A stretch of DNA of 42,108 nt, taken from Prevotella sp. UBA2755 (GTDB taxonomy: Bacteria; Bacteroidota; Bacteroidia; Bacteroidales; Bacteroidaceae). Below, piece after piece: positions 1 to 12,200 of this stretch (positions are counted from its first letter, which is position 1; each line of letters begins with the position of its first letter). The notes beneath the pieces are model-generated. The model did no database searches. It was given only the letters and a program-made list of their open reading frames with translations, and was not told where the DNA came from. The position numbers were made by a program, and so were the translations under genes. The stretch lies in assembly GCA_002353225.1 (NCBI GenBank), contig DEJF01000039.1, forward strand, positions 1 through 42,108, given 5' to 3'.

Positions 1-8
1 AACTTATA

Positions 9-25
9 GTGCGCGCACGCGCGTG
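9..25. other. 17-bp alternating purine-pyrimidine GC tract
   Basis: Positions 9-25 alternate purine and pyrimidine without a break and are almost all G/C. They contain two overlapping 10-bp palindromes, GTGCGCGCAC (9-18) and CACGCGCGTG (16-25). The surrounding intergenic DNA is AT-rich. Such tracts can adopt Z-DNA or cruciform forms; any function here is inference, and it may simply be the end of an element that starts outside the window. Confidence 0.5.
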
Positions 26-43
26 AGAGAAGGACAGAGTTTC

Positions 44-109
44 TCGGTAACAAACCCACCGTTAGTCGGTAACAAACGACCAGTTTGTCGGTAGGAAACT
101 ATCCGGGTA
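44..109 (+). repeat. Three tandem units with 22-bp period
   Basis: The core TCGGTAACAAAC starts at 44 and 66, and TCGGTAGGAAAC starts at 88, giving an exact 22-bp period. The 10 bases after each core differ between units. The array lies about 90 bp upstream of the promoter of the giant surface-protein gene. A related array with cores in the opposite orientation lies at 27708-27772. The spacing of about two helical turns would suit a protein binding one DNA face, but this is inference. Confidence 0.7.
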
Positions 110-196
110 TGTCTTATCCACTCTTCTATAATCCCCCTCAACCCCTTCCAATATCACTTTTTCAACAAAAACCCACTATATTTTAAAAAAATATAG

Positions 197-204
197 TAAC
201 TTTG
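197..204 (+). promoter_or_regulatory. Bacteroidota -7 promoter box of the giant gene
   Basis: TAACTTTG at 197-204 matches the Bacteroidota -7 consensus TAnnTTTG and is followed by the common GCA extension. The start codon is at 247, so a transcript beginning near 210 would have a leader of about 37 nt. No clear TTTG -33 element lies at the usual 19-21 bp upstream, and no Shine-Dalgarno sequence precedes the ATG, which is normal in this phylum. Confidence 0.6.
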
Positions 205-246
205 CACCGAATATACCCAATTACGTAACAAAAAAAATAACGCAAT

Positions 247-3200
247 ATGAAAAAGATTACCTTAGTATTATTTACGTTACTAACCTTGTTGCCCCTTAGT
301 GCATGGGCGGATGAATACGTAAAAGATAATGTGACCTATGAGTACACTACGAGCACTGGCACTGCTACCGTCAAGAGTGTTGATAATGTTACCGCAGTAA
401 CCATTTTGGCTACGTTCACGGAAGCAGAAAACACTTATGTGGTAAACAGTATAGCAAATGATGCATTTAGCGGATGTACATCGTTGGCTACTTTGACTTT
501 CAAAGGAAGCACTTTACCTTCTGCTGATAATACTGCTATCTACAACCTACCAGCAGGTGTTACATTTGTTTATAATAATCTAAAGTACACACATACTGGT
601 AGTTCCTGGGGAAGTGGTGACTCTTTTGCAGTTACAGGCTATACTGAAGCAGAATCCACATACACTATCGAGAGTTCCATTTATAACATCAACGTTACAG
701 CCATTGGGGATAATGCGTTTAAGGATTGTACGAGTTTAACCTCCCTGTCTATACCCAACAGCGTTACAACTATTGCCAATAATGCATTCACAGGGTGTTC
801 ATCCCTATCAACCATGAATACGGGTGGACTCACCACTATTGATGACAACACCTTTAGTGCCTACACAAATGTTAAGACGATAGTAATTGGAAGTAATGTA
901 ACCAGTATCAGCAAAGACGCATTCAAGAACTGTGGTGCGTTACAAACATTGACTATCAACAACCCCACTTTACTTAAAACCCTAAACATTGATTTTGTGA
1001 GTTCAGAAGTAAAGACTCCACTTATCATCATCTGTAAGGGTATTGCGTATAAGCATAACGGGCAATGGAGTGGTGACACTAACTACTTCGCTGTGGGAGA
1101 CGGAAGCAGCGGCAGTGGCTACAACGCTAACACTGCGGATGGGGACCTAACCGTCTTGGAGACTATATGTGGTATCAGTGTCACTACGATTGCCAACAAC
1201 GCATTCTATGGAGTTGGTGATTCGAAATCGATAGATCTCCCTAAAACCATCAGGACTATCAGTAATACTTCTTTTGTTAATAATAGTTTGAAAGCTTTCA
1301 AAATTGATGCCGCCAACACCAGTTTCTCGGTAGTGGACGGTGTCCTTTTTGACAGAGAGAGTAAAAAACTGATCAGTTATCCGATTAAGAAGGGTAACAG
1401 TTATACTATTCCAAATGCCGTGACTACTATTGGCATGGATGCTTTTAACAATCACAAAGCACTCACAAGCATTACCATACCTACTTCTGTGACGACCATT
1501 GAGCAAAGTGCTTTCCAATATGCAGGAAAAGATAATGGTCTTGCAGTTACCATTAATAGTGGAAGTCAGTTAGAAACAATAGGTAAGAATGCTTTCTTTG
1601 AGAGTGGTGTCAAGACTATCACTATTCCTAATGGTGTCAAGACTATCGGTGAGCAAGCATTCCAAGGATGTGCCAGACTTACAAGCATCAACCTGCCTGA
1701 ATCACTTACCTCAATTGGAGGCAGTGCTTTCTCTGGATGTAATAGCCTTGCCACTGTGACTTTTGCAAGTTCTTATACAGCCTTGACGATTGGTGCCAGT
1801 GCTTTTAAGAATTGTACTCTAACCACTAATATTACTTTACCAGAAGGTGTGACAAGTATCGGAAAGGATGCATTTAACTATAATAGTTTCACTCCTGCGC
1901 TAACCAACCTTTATCTGCCAAGTTCGGCAACTTTTTCAGATGCTATTGCAAACGACTACACCAATGTTTATAAGAAACTTGACATCGATTTCGGAGAGAG
2001 CACATGGGGAACTTATTACTCCCCTATGAATCTTGCACTTCCTGTTGATGAGTCGTCCAATAAGATTCTGAAGGCATATACTATAACTGGAGTTAGCGGG
2101 ACCAGCATTGAAACACAAGAATTGAGTTACATCCATGCAAACAAGCCCATACTCTTAGAGCGCTCTGGCAATACAAGTTTGCCAGAGTATTACCAAATTC
2201 CCAAAAACTCAACCATTGAGGCGGATAAAAACATAGTGTTTAAGGAATATCTTGTCGGTACCCCAAATGGAATATCAAATATCTCTTCCATTTCAGGCGA
2301 CAAATATGTATTAGACGGTGACAAGTTCGTAAAGGCGCATCAAGGATCCCTACCTGCTTTCCGCTGCTATTTGGTGCTGAATAATGGATCAGGTGCTCAG
2401 CCGTCAACCATCTATCTTACGGACACAGGAAACAATACTTTCATCCATTTAGATGAAGGTAAACGTGTCAATTACAATCTGGGCGAAGCCAGTTTGTCGA
2501 CTGCTGGTGATAAGATGAAATTAACGGTTAGTCCTGAGAATAACTATTACGTCACTGCTGAGAATATCACCATCAAGCGTAATACCACTGCAAACAGTGC
2601 ACGTGCTGCTATGGCAATAGATGACACCACCATATCATTTACTGCCGATGACGCAAACGCTGATCCACATGGTACTACCACATATACCTTTACACCTATT
2701 GCAAATGCTGTATATGAGGTGACGATTGACTTCCGGAAACGTATTGATATCGCTGATGGAAACAATCATACAGTTTCTGCAAAGATCAAAGTAGGAGATA
2801 CTGTTAGCGATACTTACGAATTCAATGGCACCAAGTATGAGCCCGAGATTTCAGAAGTTATCTGTGATGATGTCACTTTGACAAATGGCAAAGACTTCAC
2901 GGTTAGTTACCCAACAGAAGAAGGTGCTAACACGAATGTTTCGACCACGGCTAAAGTGATCATCACTGGTAAGGGTAAATACATGAATGTTTTCAACAAG
3001 AACTTCAACATTACCCGACGCGACATTAGCAACGTCTCTGCCGTCATTCCTGAAAAGACTGCACCCTATACCTTCACCTATACAGGTAGTGACATTAAGC
3101 CAAGTCTAACGATTACAGATGTCATTAACTCTACAGATGTCATCAAGGAAAGTGATTATGAGATCACCTATAATGACGAAAACTATAAAGATGTTACTAA

Positions 3201-6200
3201 TCAGGTTAAAATCACCATTACAGGTAAGGGCAATTACAAAGGCATACGAAACATTTCTTTTGCTATTGAAAAAAAGGAAATGACTGCTGAAGATATTAAA
3301 ATTAACTCTCAGCCTTTCACAGGATCTGATGTTGAGCCCAAACCTACCATCAAGTATGGTGATATCACCCTTGTGGAGGGTACAGATTATGATATCACTT
3401 ACAACAATAACATCTACGCTGGTGAGGCAACGGCTACCTTCACCTTCAAAGGCAACTATAAAGGTACCTTCGAGAAGAAATTTATCATCCTGGATCACGA
3501 CCAGGCTATCCATGTAGAGTTTGACAACCCTGACAACCAATGGACTACCTATTACTATAAGGAGAACCTCGCATTAGTTGATGGGTTGAAGGCATACGTC
3601 GTGACTGATATCAATAGCGGTAAAGTGAATATCGCAGAGGTTAACTTCATTCCAAAGAATACGCCAGTGCTGCTCTATAGCGAGAGTGGAACTAAGGATT
3701 TCAGTCTCACGACAAATTATAGTGCCACACTTCCTGGAGATATCACGCCAAATGGCAGCCTTTTCAAAGGTTCTGAGGATGCTCAAACAGTCAACACCAC
3801 AGCAGATACAAAAGTATTTGTCCTACTTAATGGTCAGTTCGTACAAACTAAGGGAGGAGAAATTGCTGCCAATCGCTGCTATCTTGTCGTTAGTGGCGAA
3901 GATGCTACCAACATGAATGTCACAACCCTGGACATCAACAAGGACATGAACGCCATTACCATATTAGATAATTTAGGTAATGTAAATACAAATATTGGAA
4001 CTGCCGTAGAGAACACTAAGGGTACACTTACTGTTACTCCTAAGAATGGTTATTACGTGACTGCAGATGACATCACTATCATCCGTAATGCTAATACTGG
4101 CTCTGCCCGTGCCCAGCAAATTGACATTGATGGTGGCAAGATGAATGTTACTGCTGGTGATATCGTCAACAATGATGACTATTCCTCAACATACACGTTC
4201 ACATACGATTATAATGCAGCCTACCAGTATCAGATTGTTGTCAAACTGCAAGAGGCAACAAGTTTCCAATCGTCCAAACCTACTATCACCTTTACGAACC
4301 CAACCTACAACGGACTGGAGCAGAAAGCGAAGCCAACCGTTGCTTATGGCGAGAACATACTGAAAGAGGGTGAAGACTACGTGCTCATTTATCCGGGTGA
4401 CGACTATACCAAGACTGGAACAGGCAAGAAAGTCACTGTTTATGGTATCCGCAAGTATTGTGAAGACTTGTCTAATAATTCATTTACTATCAATCAGCGT
4501 GACATCAGCAACATCAAACCCGCCGCTAAAGATGGACAGATATGGAAAGACGGCAATGGTCTTGACACTGCCAATCCTCATCAGGTGTACTTCTCTGGCT
4601 CTGCCATGGAACTGAACTTTACGGATATCGTTACGTACAAGGATGCGGAGAATCAGGATCAGGAACTTGATCTGCTTGCTAATGACAATTTAAGCAAAGA
4701 GATTACCGTCACTTATAGCAATAATACCGCTGTAGGCACTGCCACTGCTACTGTCAAGAGCAAAGGTGTTAACTACAAAGATGGTGAAAGGACAATCAAC
4801 TTCGAAATCCTGCGAAAGCCGTTGACAAGTAATGATGTCACCATCAATGATATCCCAGACCAGTCATACACTGGTAATAAGATAGAGCCTACCCTTACCA
4901 TCAAGTACAATAATGTCACATTGATGGAAGGAGCGGATAAGGACTATACGGTAACATACTCCAACAACACCAACGCTGGAGAGGCTACTGCAACTATTAC
5001 TTTCCTTGGTAACTATTCGGGTACTATCACTAAGACATTTAAGATCACAGAAGCCGAAGAGACAGTTACAATCAACTTCGACAGTGCCAATGAATGGACA
5101 ACCTATTACTCCGCTAAGAACCTGTCACTGACAAATGAACTGGAGGCTTTCGTGGTCACTGGTATTGAAGGGGCAACACTGAACACCACATCTGTGGAAT
5201 TCATTCCTCAGAATACTCCTGTACTGTTGCATCGCAAGAGCGGAACGAATACGACATTTAATGTCATGACCTGCTCTACAAAGAGCCTTGTCGCATCAAT
5301 CACTCCTAATAGCATCTTCAAGGGCTCATTGGAAAGCACTGATATTTCTACCGCTGACGCAAACAATACTAAGTTTATCCTGCTCAACGGTCAGTTCGTT
5401 CAAGCAACAGAGGGGACATTAGGTGCTGGTCGCTGTTACATTACTTTAGGTACACCGCCCACTGGTGTCAATACCCTGACTATCGGTAAGCCATCAGACG
5501 GAATCATCATCCTGGAAGAAAATGTAACACCTCAACAATCAAGTGCAATCGGAACTGTCAACAAGGCTACAGACAACGACAAAGCCACGCTGACCGTCAA
5601 GGCTAACAATGGCTGGTATGCGGAAGCCAAAGACATCACTGTCGTAAGAAGTGCCAACGCAAATAAAGGACGTGCTCCACAAGTAAATGGCAATAATGTG
5701 ACACTGACATCCGGGGAGATCACTACCAACAAAGACTACAGCACAACGTACCTCTTCACCTACCCATATTCATCAGACTACCAGTATCAGGTAACAGTGA
5801 ACTTCCATAAGAGTACCAAACTGAAGGAGGCAAAGCCGACCATCACACTCAATCCGACCAGTTACGTATACGACAAGTCGGAGAAGACTCCTGAGGTAAC
5901 GGTCAAGATTGGAGAAGATGTTCTGACAAAGGATGTCGACTATGTCGTAAGTTATGAGAATAATGTCAACACAGGAAAAGGTAAGGTCAACGTCAATGGT
6001 ATTCGCAAATATGCCAATGGAACCTACAGCGAGTTCAATATCTCGCAACGTGACATTAAGAATGTAACTGTAGGGGCTATCGAAGCCCAAACATTCACGG
6101 GCAAGGAAATTACTCCTGAACTCACCATTACTGATGTAGTCAACGAGGAGGATATCATCACCACCGATGAATACTCTATTGAATATAAGCAAAACATCAA

Positions 6201-9200
6201 TGCTGGTACGGCTACCGTCACCATCAGCGGTAAAGACAACTATACTAATAGTAAGTCCATCACCTTCAACATCGTTCCTAAGACGATGACTGCTGAAAAC
6301 ATCAAGGATGTTCCTCAGCAGACTTATACCGGTAATGAGGTGAAGCCTGCTCTCACTATCAGTTATCTTGACAATACGATCGTAGAAGAAACAGACTATG
6401 ACGTAGAATACATCAACAACGTCAATGCCGGAGAGGCTACGGCTAAAGTCACCTTCAAGGGTAACTACGCCGGTGTGGTGGAGAAGAAGTTCATCATCGG
6501 AGATCACGGACAGACAGTATCTGTGAACTTCGAGAATCCAGACAACCAATGGACCACCTATTACTATAAGGAGAATGTCGCACTGCCTACTGACGGTAGT
6601 CTGAAGGCATACGTCGTTACTGGTCTCAATGGAAAGGAAGTGCAGACAGAAGAAGTGAACTTCATTCCCAAGAACACACCAGTACTGCTCTACAGCGAGA
6701 GTGGAGAGAAAAACTTCAATCTTACGACGAACTATAGTGCTACGACAAATGTTACTCCTGCCAATATCTTCAAGGGAACAGAGGAAGGCGTGGACATCAA
6801 GACCATCAGCGGAACCACGTTCGTGCTGGTCAATGGCAAGTTCGTTCAGGCAGCAGAGGGCACACTTGCCGCCAACCGTTGCTACCTCGTCATCAGTGAT
6901 GAAGAGGCTAAGAACATGGGGGTCAGTGAACTGACCATTAAGAATACTGGTAATGAGATTATCTATCAAGAGGAAGGCAAGTCCACTACGGCAAACATTG
7001 GTACCGCAAGCACTACTGTAAAAGACGGAACGGTGACACTGACCGTTAAGCCCAAGAAGGGCTACTATATCAATGGTACCGAGGACATCACTGTCATCAA
7101 GAACGCGAATGCAGAATCCGCACGTGCTCAGAAGATTGATGACGGAAAGGTAACTGTTAAGGCTGGAAAGATTACTGACAAAGAAGACCTTACCACAACG
7201 TATGAGTTCACTTACCAGTCAGAGAAGAATTGCCAGTATCAGATTACCGTCAACTTCCACAAGGCTATAAGTATTACAGAAAGCGGCAAACATCCTAAGA
7301 TTACTTTTGCTGAGACCGTCTATAACGGACTGGAGCAGAAAGTAGAGCCTACTGTTACGACATTTGACGGACAAACGACATTGAAGAAGGATATTGACTA
7401 TGTACTCTCCTATCCTGGTGACGATTACATCAATGCAGGAACAGGAAAGACCGTCAAAGTCAATGGCATCCGCAAGTATGTCAACGAACTGTCTCAGAAT
7501 TCGTTTGAGATCAAGCCACGTAATATCAGTGAACTGACGATCAATGGCAAGGATGGTCAGACATGGATTGAGGGACATACTCCTGCTGACGAAAAGCCTC
7601 AGGTAGTATTCACTGGTTCTGACATCGAACTGAATATTACTGATGTAGTAAATGCTGCTGGTGAAACAAAGAGCATTCTCGCTGACAAGGACATCACCGT
7701 TTCCTATAGCAATAACCAGAATAAAGGAAATGCCACTGTCACTATCACAAGTAAGAAAGACGGTAGCAACTATACAGGAAGCAGAACACTCGGATTTGAG
7801 ATTGTTGCCAAGACAATGACTGCCGAGGATATCACAGATATAGACGACCAGCCGTATACTGGCAAGGAGATCACACCTGACCTCACCATTAAGTATGGCG
7901 ACATCACTTTGGTGAAAGGAACAGACTATGAGGTTAACTACTCTGACAACACAAATGCTGGAGTGGCTACCGCTATCGTTAACTTCAAGGGCAACTACGC
8001 TGGCGAGAATGTCAAGAAGACATTTAATATCTCAGAAACGGTAGAGTCGCTCACTATCAGTTTCGACAGCGACAATGAATGGACGACTTACTATGCTACC
8101 AAGAACCTGTCACTGGACGATGCTATAAAAGCATACGTTGTGACTGGTATTAGCGATGTGAAAGTAAAAGCAACGGAAGTGGACTTCATCCCCAAGAACA
8201 CTCCTGTATTACTGCACCGAATCAGTGGTTCTAAAAAAGAGTTCACTGTTAATACTTGCTCTAACAAGAAACTCCAAGAGAGCATTCAACCATCACCACT
8301 CTTCCAAGGAACAGATAAGGGACAGGACATCGCCACCATCAGCGGAACGAAGTTCGTTCTGGTCAATGGCAAGTTCGTGCAGACTGCGAATGGAGAACTC
8401 GCTGCTAACCGCTGCTATCTTGTCGTGACAGAACCCATCGAGGGAGTCAACGAACTGGCTATTGAAAGCAATGGCAGCGTCAAAGAGATTATCTATCAAG
8501 AAGACGGAAAGAAAACTACTGTCTCAATCGGTAGCGCCATCCCATTTGCTCCCGAAAATGGAAAAGTAAAACTGGCTGTCAAGCCGAATAAGGGATACTA
8601 TGTAGAAGCGGAAGACGACATCAGTATTGCCCGCTATGTTGAAGCAGAGACAGCACGTGCACAAAGTGTCGACATACCACAAATCGACCATTTGACAGTA
8701 AAACTTGATAGTATCAAAGAAGACGAGAAACATTTGTCTACTTACTACTACTCTTATGAGTACAATGCGGCTTATCAGTATCAGATTACCGTCAACTTCC
8801 ACAAGGCTATAAGTATTACAGAAAGCGGCAAACATCCTAAGATTACTTTTGCTGAGACCGTCTATAACGGACTGGAGCAAAAAGTAGAGCCTACTGTTAC
8901 GACATTTGACGGACAAACGACATTGAAGAAGGATATTGACTATGTACTCTCCTATCCTGATGACGATTACATCAATGCAGGAACAGGAAAGAAAGTCACT
9001 GTCACCGGTATTCGCAAGTATATCAACGAACTTTCTCAGAATTCGTTTGAGATCAAGCCACGTAATATCAGTGAACTGACTATCAGTGGTCAGGAAGGTC
9101 AAGCATGGATTGAAGGACATACTCCTGCGGATGCTACTCCTCAGATTGTCTATACCAGCAAGGCTATTGAAGTGAATGTCTCTGACGACATTGAAGTAGA

Positions 9201-12200
9201 AGGTGTCAAGAAGAGTATCATCAATGAGAATGATATCACAGTTACCTACAGTAATAACCTGAATGCAGGAACTGCGACTGTCACCATTAAGAACAAACAA
9301 GGTGGTAATTACACAGGTGAGAGAGTATTCAATTTCGATATTGTCGCCATGATGATGACCGCTGACAAGATTGATGCTATTCCCGATCAGCATTACACTG
9401 GTAAGGCAATCACCCCAGACATCACCGTCAAGAATGGTGCTATCACGCTGGTGAAAGGAACGGACTACGAGGTGGATTACTCCAACAACACTGATGCTGG
9501 AGAGGCTACCGCCATCGTTAACTTCAAGGGCAACTACGCTGGCGAGAATGTCAAGAAGACATTCAAGATTTTAGAAGTTGAAGAGGAACATACCATTAAC
9601 TTCGACAACAAGAATGAATGGACGACCTACTATTACGACAAGAACCTGTCACTGCCTGAGGAGGTAGAGGCTTTCGTAGTCACAGGCATTGAGGGGTCAA
9701 CACTGAATACTGCACCTGTAGACTTTATCCCTCAGAACACTCCTGTACTGCTACGTCGCATGAGTGGAACGAATACTACATTCAGTGTCAAGACCTGCTC
9801 GACCAAGCGTCTTGATGAATCGACCGTTCCAAACACCGATCTCTTTAAAGGATCGTTGGAAGGTATTGCAAATATCAAGACCGTTGACACTGACAAGGCT
9901 AAGTTCATCCTGCTGAATAACGAATTTGTGCAGACAACCGAGGGAGCCTTGGGTGCTAACCGATGCTACCTTGCTGTAAGCGCACCTGCTGAGGGCATTA
10001 ACACCCTGACTATCGGTAATCCAACTATGGACATCGTCATTCTGGAAGATAATGCGACACCGCAACAGGCAAACATCATCGGAAAAGCCAGCAAGTCAAC
10101 CAACGGAACGACCACCACGCTGACCGTCACGGCAAACAATGGCTGGTATGTAGAAGCCAATGATATCACGGTCGTACGAAGCACTAACGCAGAAAAGGGA
10201 CGTGCTCCTCAGGTTGGTGGTGAGAATATAAAGGTGAACGCAGGTAAGAGGACGGACCACGAGAACTATACCACAACGTACCTCTTCACCTATCCTTATT
10301 CCTCTGACTATACCTATCAGGTAAAGGTTAACTTCCATAAGAGTACGAGACTGAATGAGGCAAAGCCAACCATTACGCTGAACCCGACAAGTTTCGAATA
10401 CGACAATTCAGAGAAAAAACCATCGGTAACGGTAAAGATTGGTGATGTTACGTTGAAGGAGAAGGAAGACTATGTGATTAGTTACGAGAACAATATCCTG
10501 CCAAGTACAGAAGTCAAAGGAAATGTTCTTATCAACGGTATCCGTAAATATGCCACACAGGTCAATAAGAACTTCGACATCAACAGACGTGACATCAACA
10601 AGGCTGTCATCGAGGGTATCGAGAAGACAACTCTGACCTATACTGGCAATGAAGTCGAGTGGAAGATTAAAGACCTCGTGAAGAATGAGAACATCATCAA
10701 AGAAGATGACTACACCTTCACCTGCTCTAAGGAGATGATTAAAGATGCTGGAGAGTATACCATCACTCTTGAGGGAAGTAACAACTACCAAGGCAAGAAA
10801 GAGGTGACCTTCACCATTCAACCTAAGAACCTCACTGGAAAAGCCGTCATTGATCCTATTGAGGCTATTAATGAGAATGGTAGTCCTATCACTCCTGCCC
10901 TTACTATTAAGGATGGCGCTATCACGTTGAATCCGGAAACAGACTATGACGTGACCTACACGAACAATGTAGAGGATGGAAAGGCTACTGCCACCATCAC
11001 CTTCAAGGGCAACTATACTGGCAAGGCAGAGACGAACTTCACCATCAACCATGTCGCCAAAGATGTTCCTCTGAACATCACATTTGACAAGGATAATGAG
11101 TGGACGACCTTCTTCTATACTAATAACATTATTGTACCAGACGGACTAAAGGCATACATCATCATCGGTCTCAATGGTAAGGATATTACTCCTAAGGAGG
11201 TAGACTTTATCCCAGAAAACGTTCCTGTCCTGCTGTATCGTGAGGATAAGAGCAAGAGTGATGCCTTCATAGGAAAGACAATGCCTTCAGACACCAAACT
11301 GAGTGAGAATATCAAGCCTGACAGCAGATTCTGTGGAACACTTGAAAGCATCGACATCAAGACGATCAGTGGCAACAAGTTTGTGCTGCTCGACAATATG
11401 TTTGTACAGGCTGTCGAAGGTACGCTGGCTGCTAACCATTGCTATATCAATGCCACTATCAGCGACGTTGCTGAACTGGCAATCGGAAAAGCGATTGATG
11501 CACGTATCTATCTGGAGGAAGGCAATCCAAGTACTGCTGGTGGTATTGCGGAGACCTCAACACCTGATGAGAATGGATTGATTACGCTGACGATTAAACC
11601 TAACCCCAACTTCTATGCTGAGGCGAAAGACATTAAGGTTGTAAGCAGTGCCAGTGCGAACGACGCTCGCGCTCCGCAAATCGACGGTAGCCATGTAGAA
11701 CTGACACCTGTCGACGAGACGGCAGACCCAAGTGGCGAGACCCAATACACCTATAAGTATTCTGAGGGATACCACTACCAGATTACGGTTAACTTCCATA
11801 AGTGTGTCAACTTCACGAACAAAGAGACGCGACCCACTGTCAGCATTACGGAGACCAGTTTCGTATATAACGGTACTGAGAGGAAACCGATACCTACGGT
11901 AATCTACAACGGAGTTCCTCTTATTGAGAATACTGACTATGCGGTCATTTACCAAAACAACTTCAATGCTGGAGGAGCCAGTGTAGTTATTAAGGGTAAA
12001 GGGCACTATTCCGGTGAGTTCATTGGTGCAACGTTTAACATCACTAAACGCTCTATCAATAGCGATAACGTGAAAGTAGAGTTCAAGCAGAATTCGTTCA
12101 CCTACACCGGAAGCCCAATTAAACCTGAGTTTACCGTCACTGAGACTATCACGGTTGGTGAGGAGACTATCAATATCATCACAACCGATGATTATGAAAT

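Noticed and set aside
5773..6969. Long open reading frames on the minus strand inside the giant gene (398 codons here; others of 289, 266, 235 and 214 codons)
   Set aside because: They lie wholly antisense to an unambiguous modular protein and repeat with its modules. They have no recognisable domains, signals or leaders, and arise from its codon bias.
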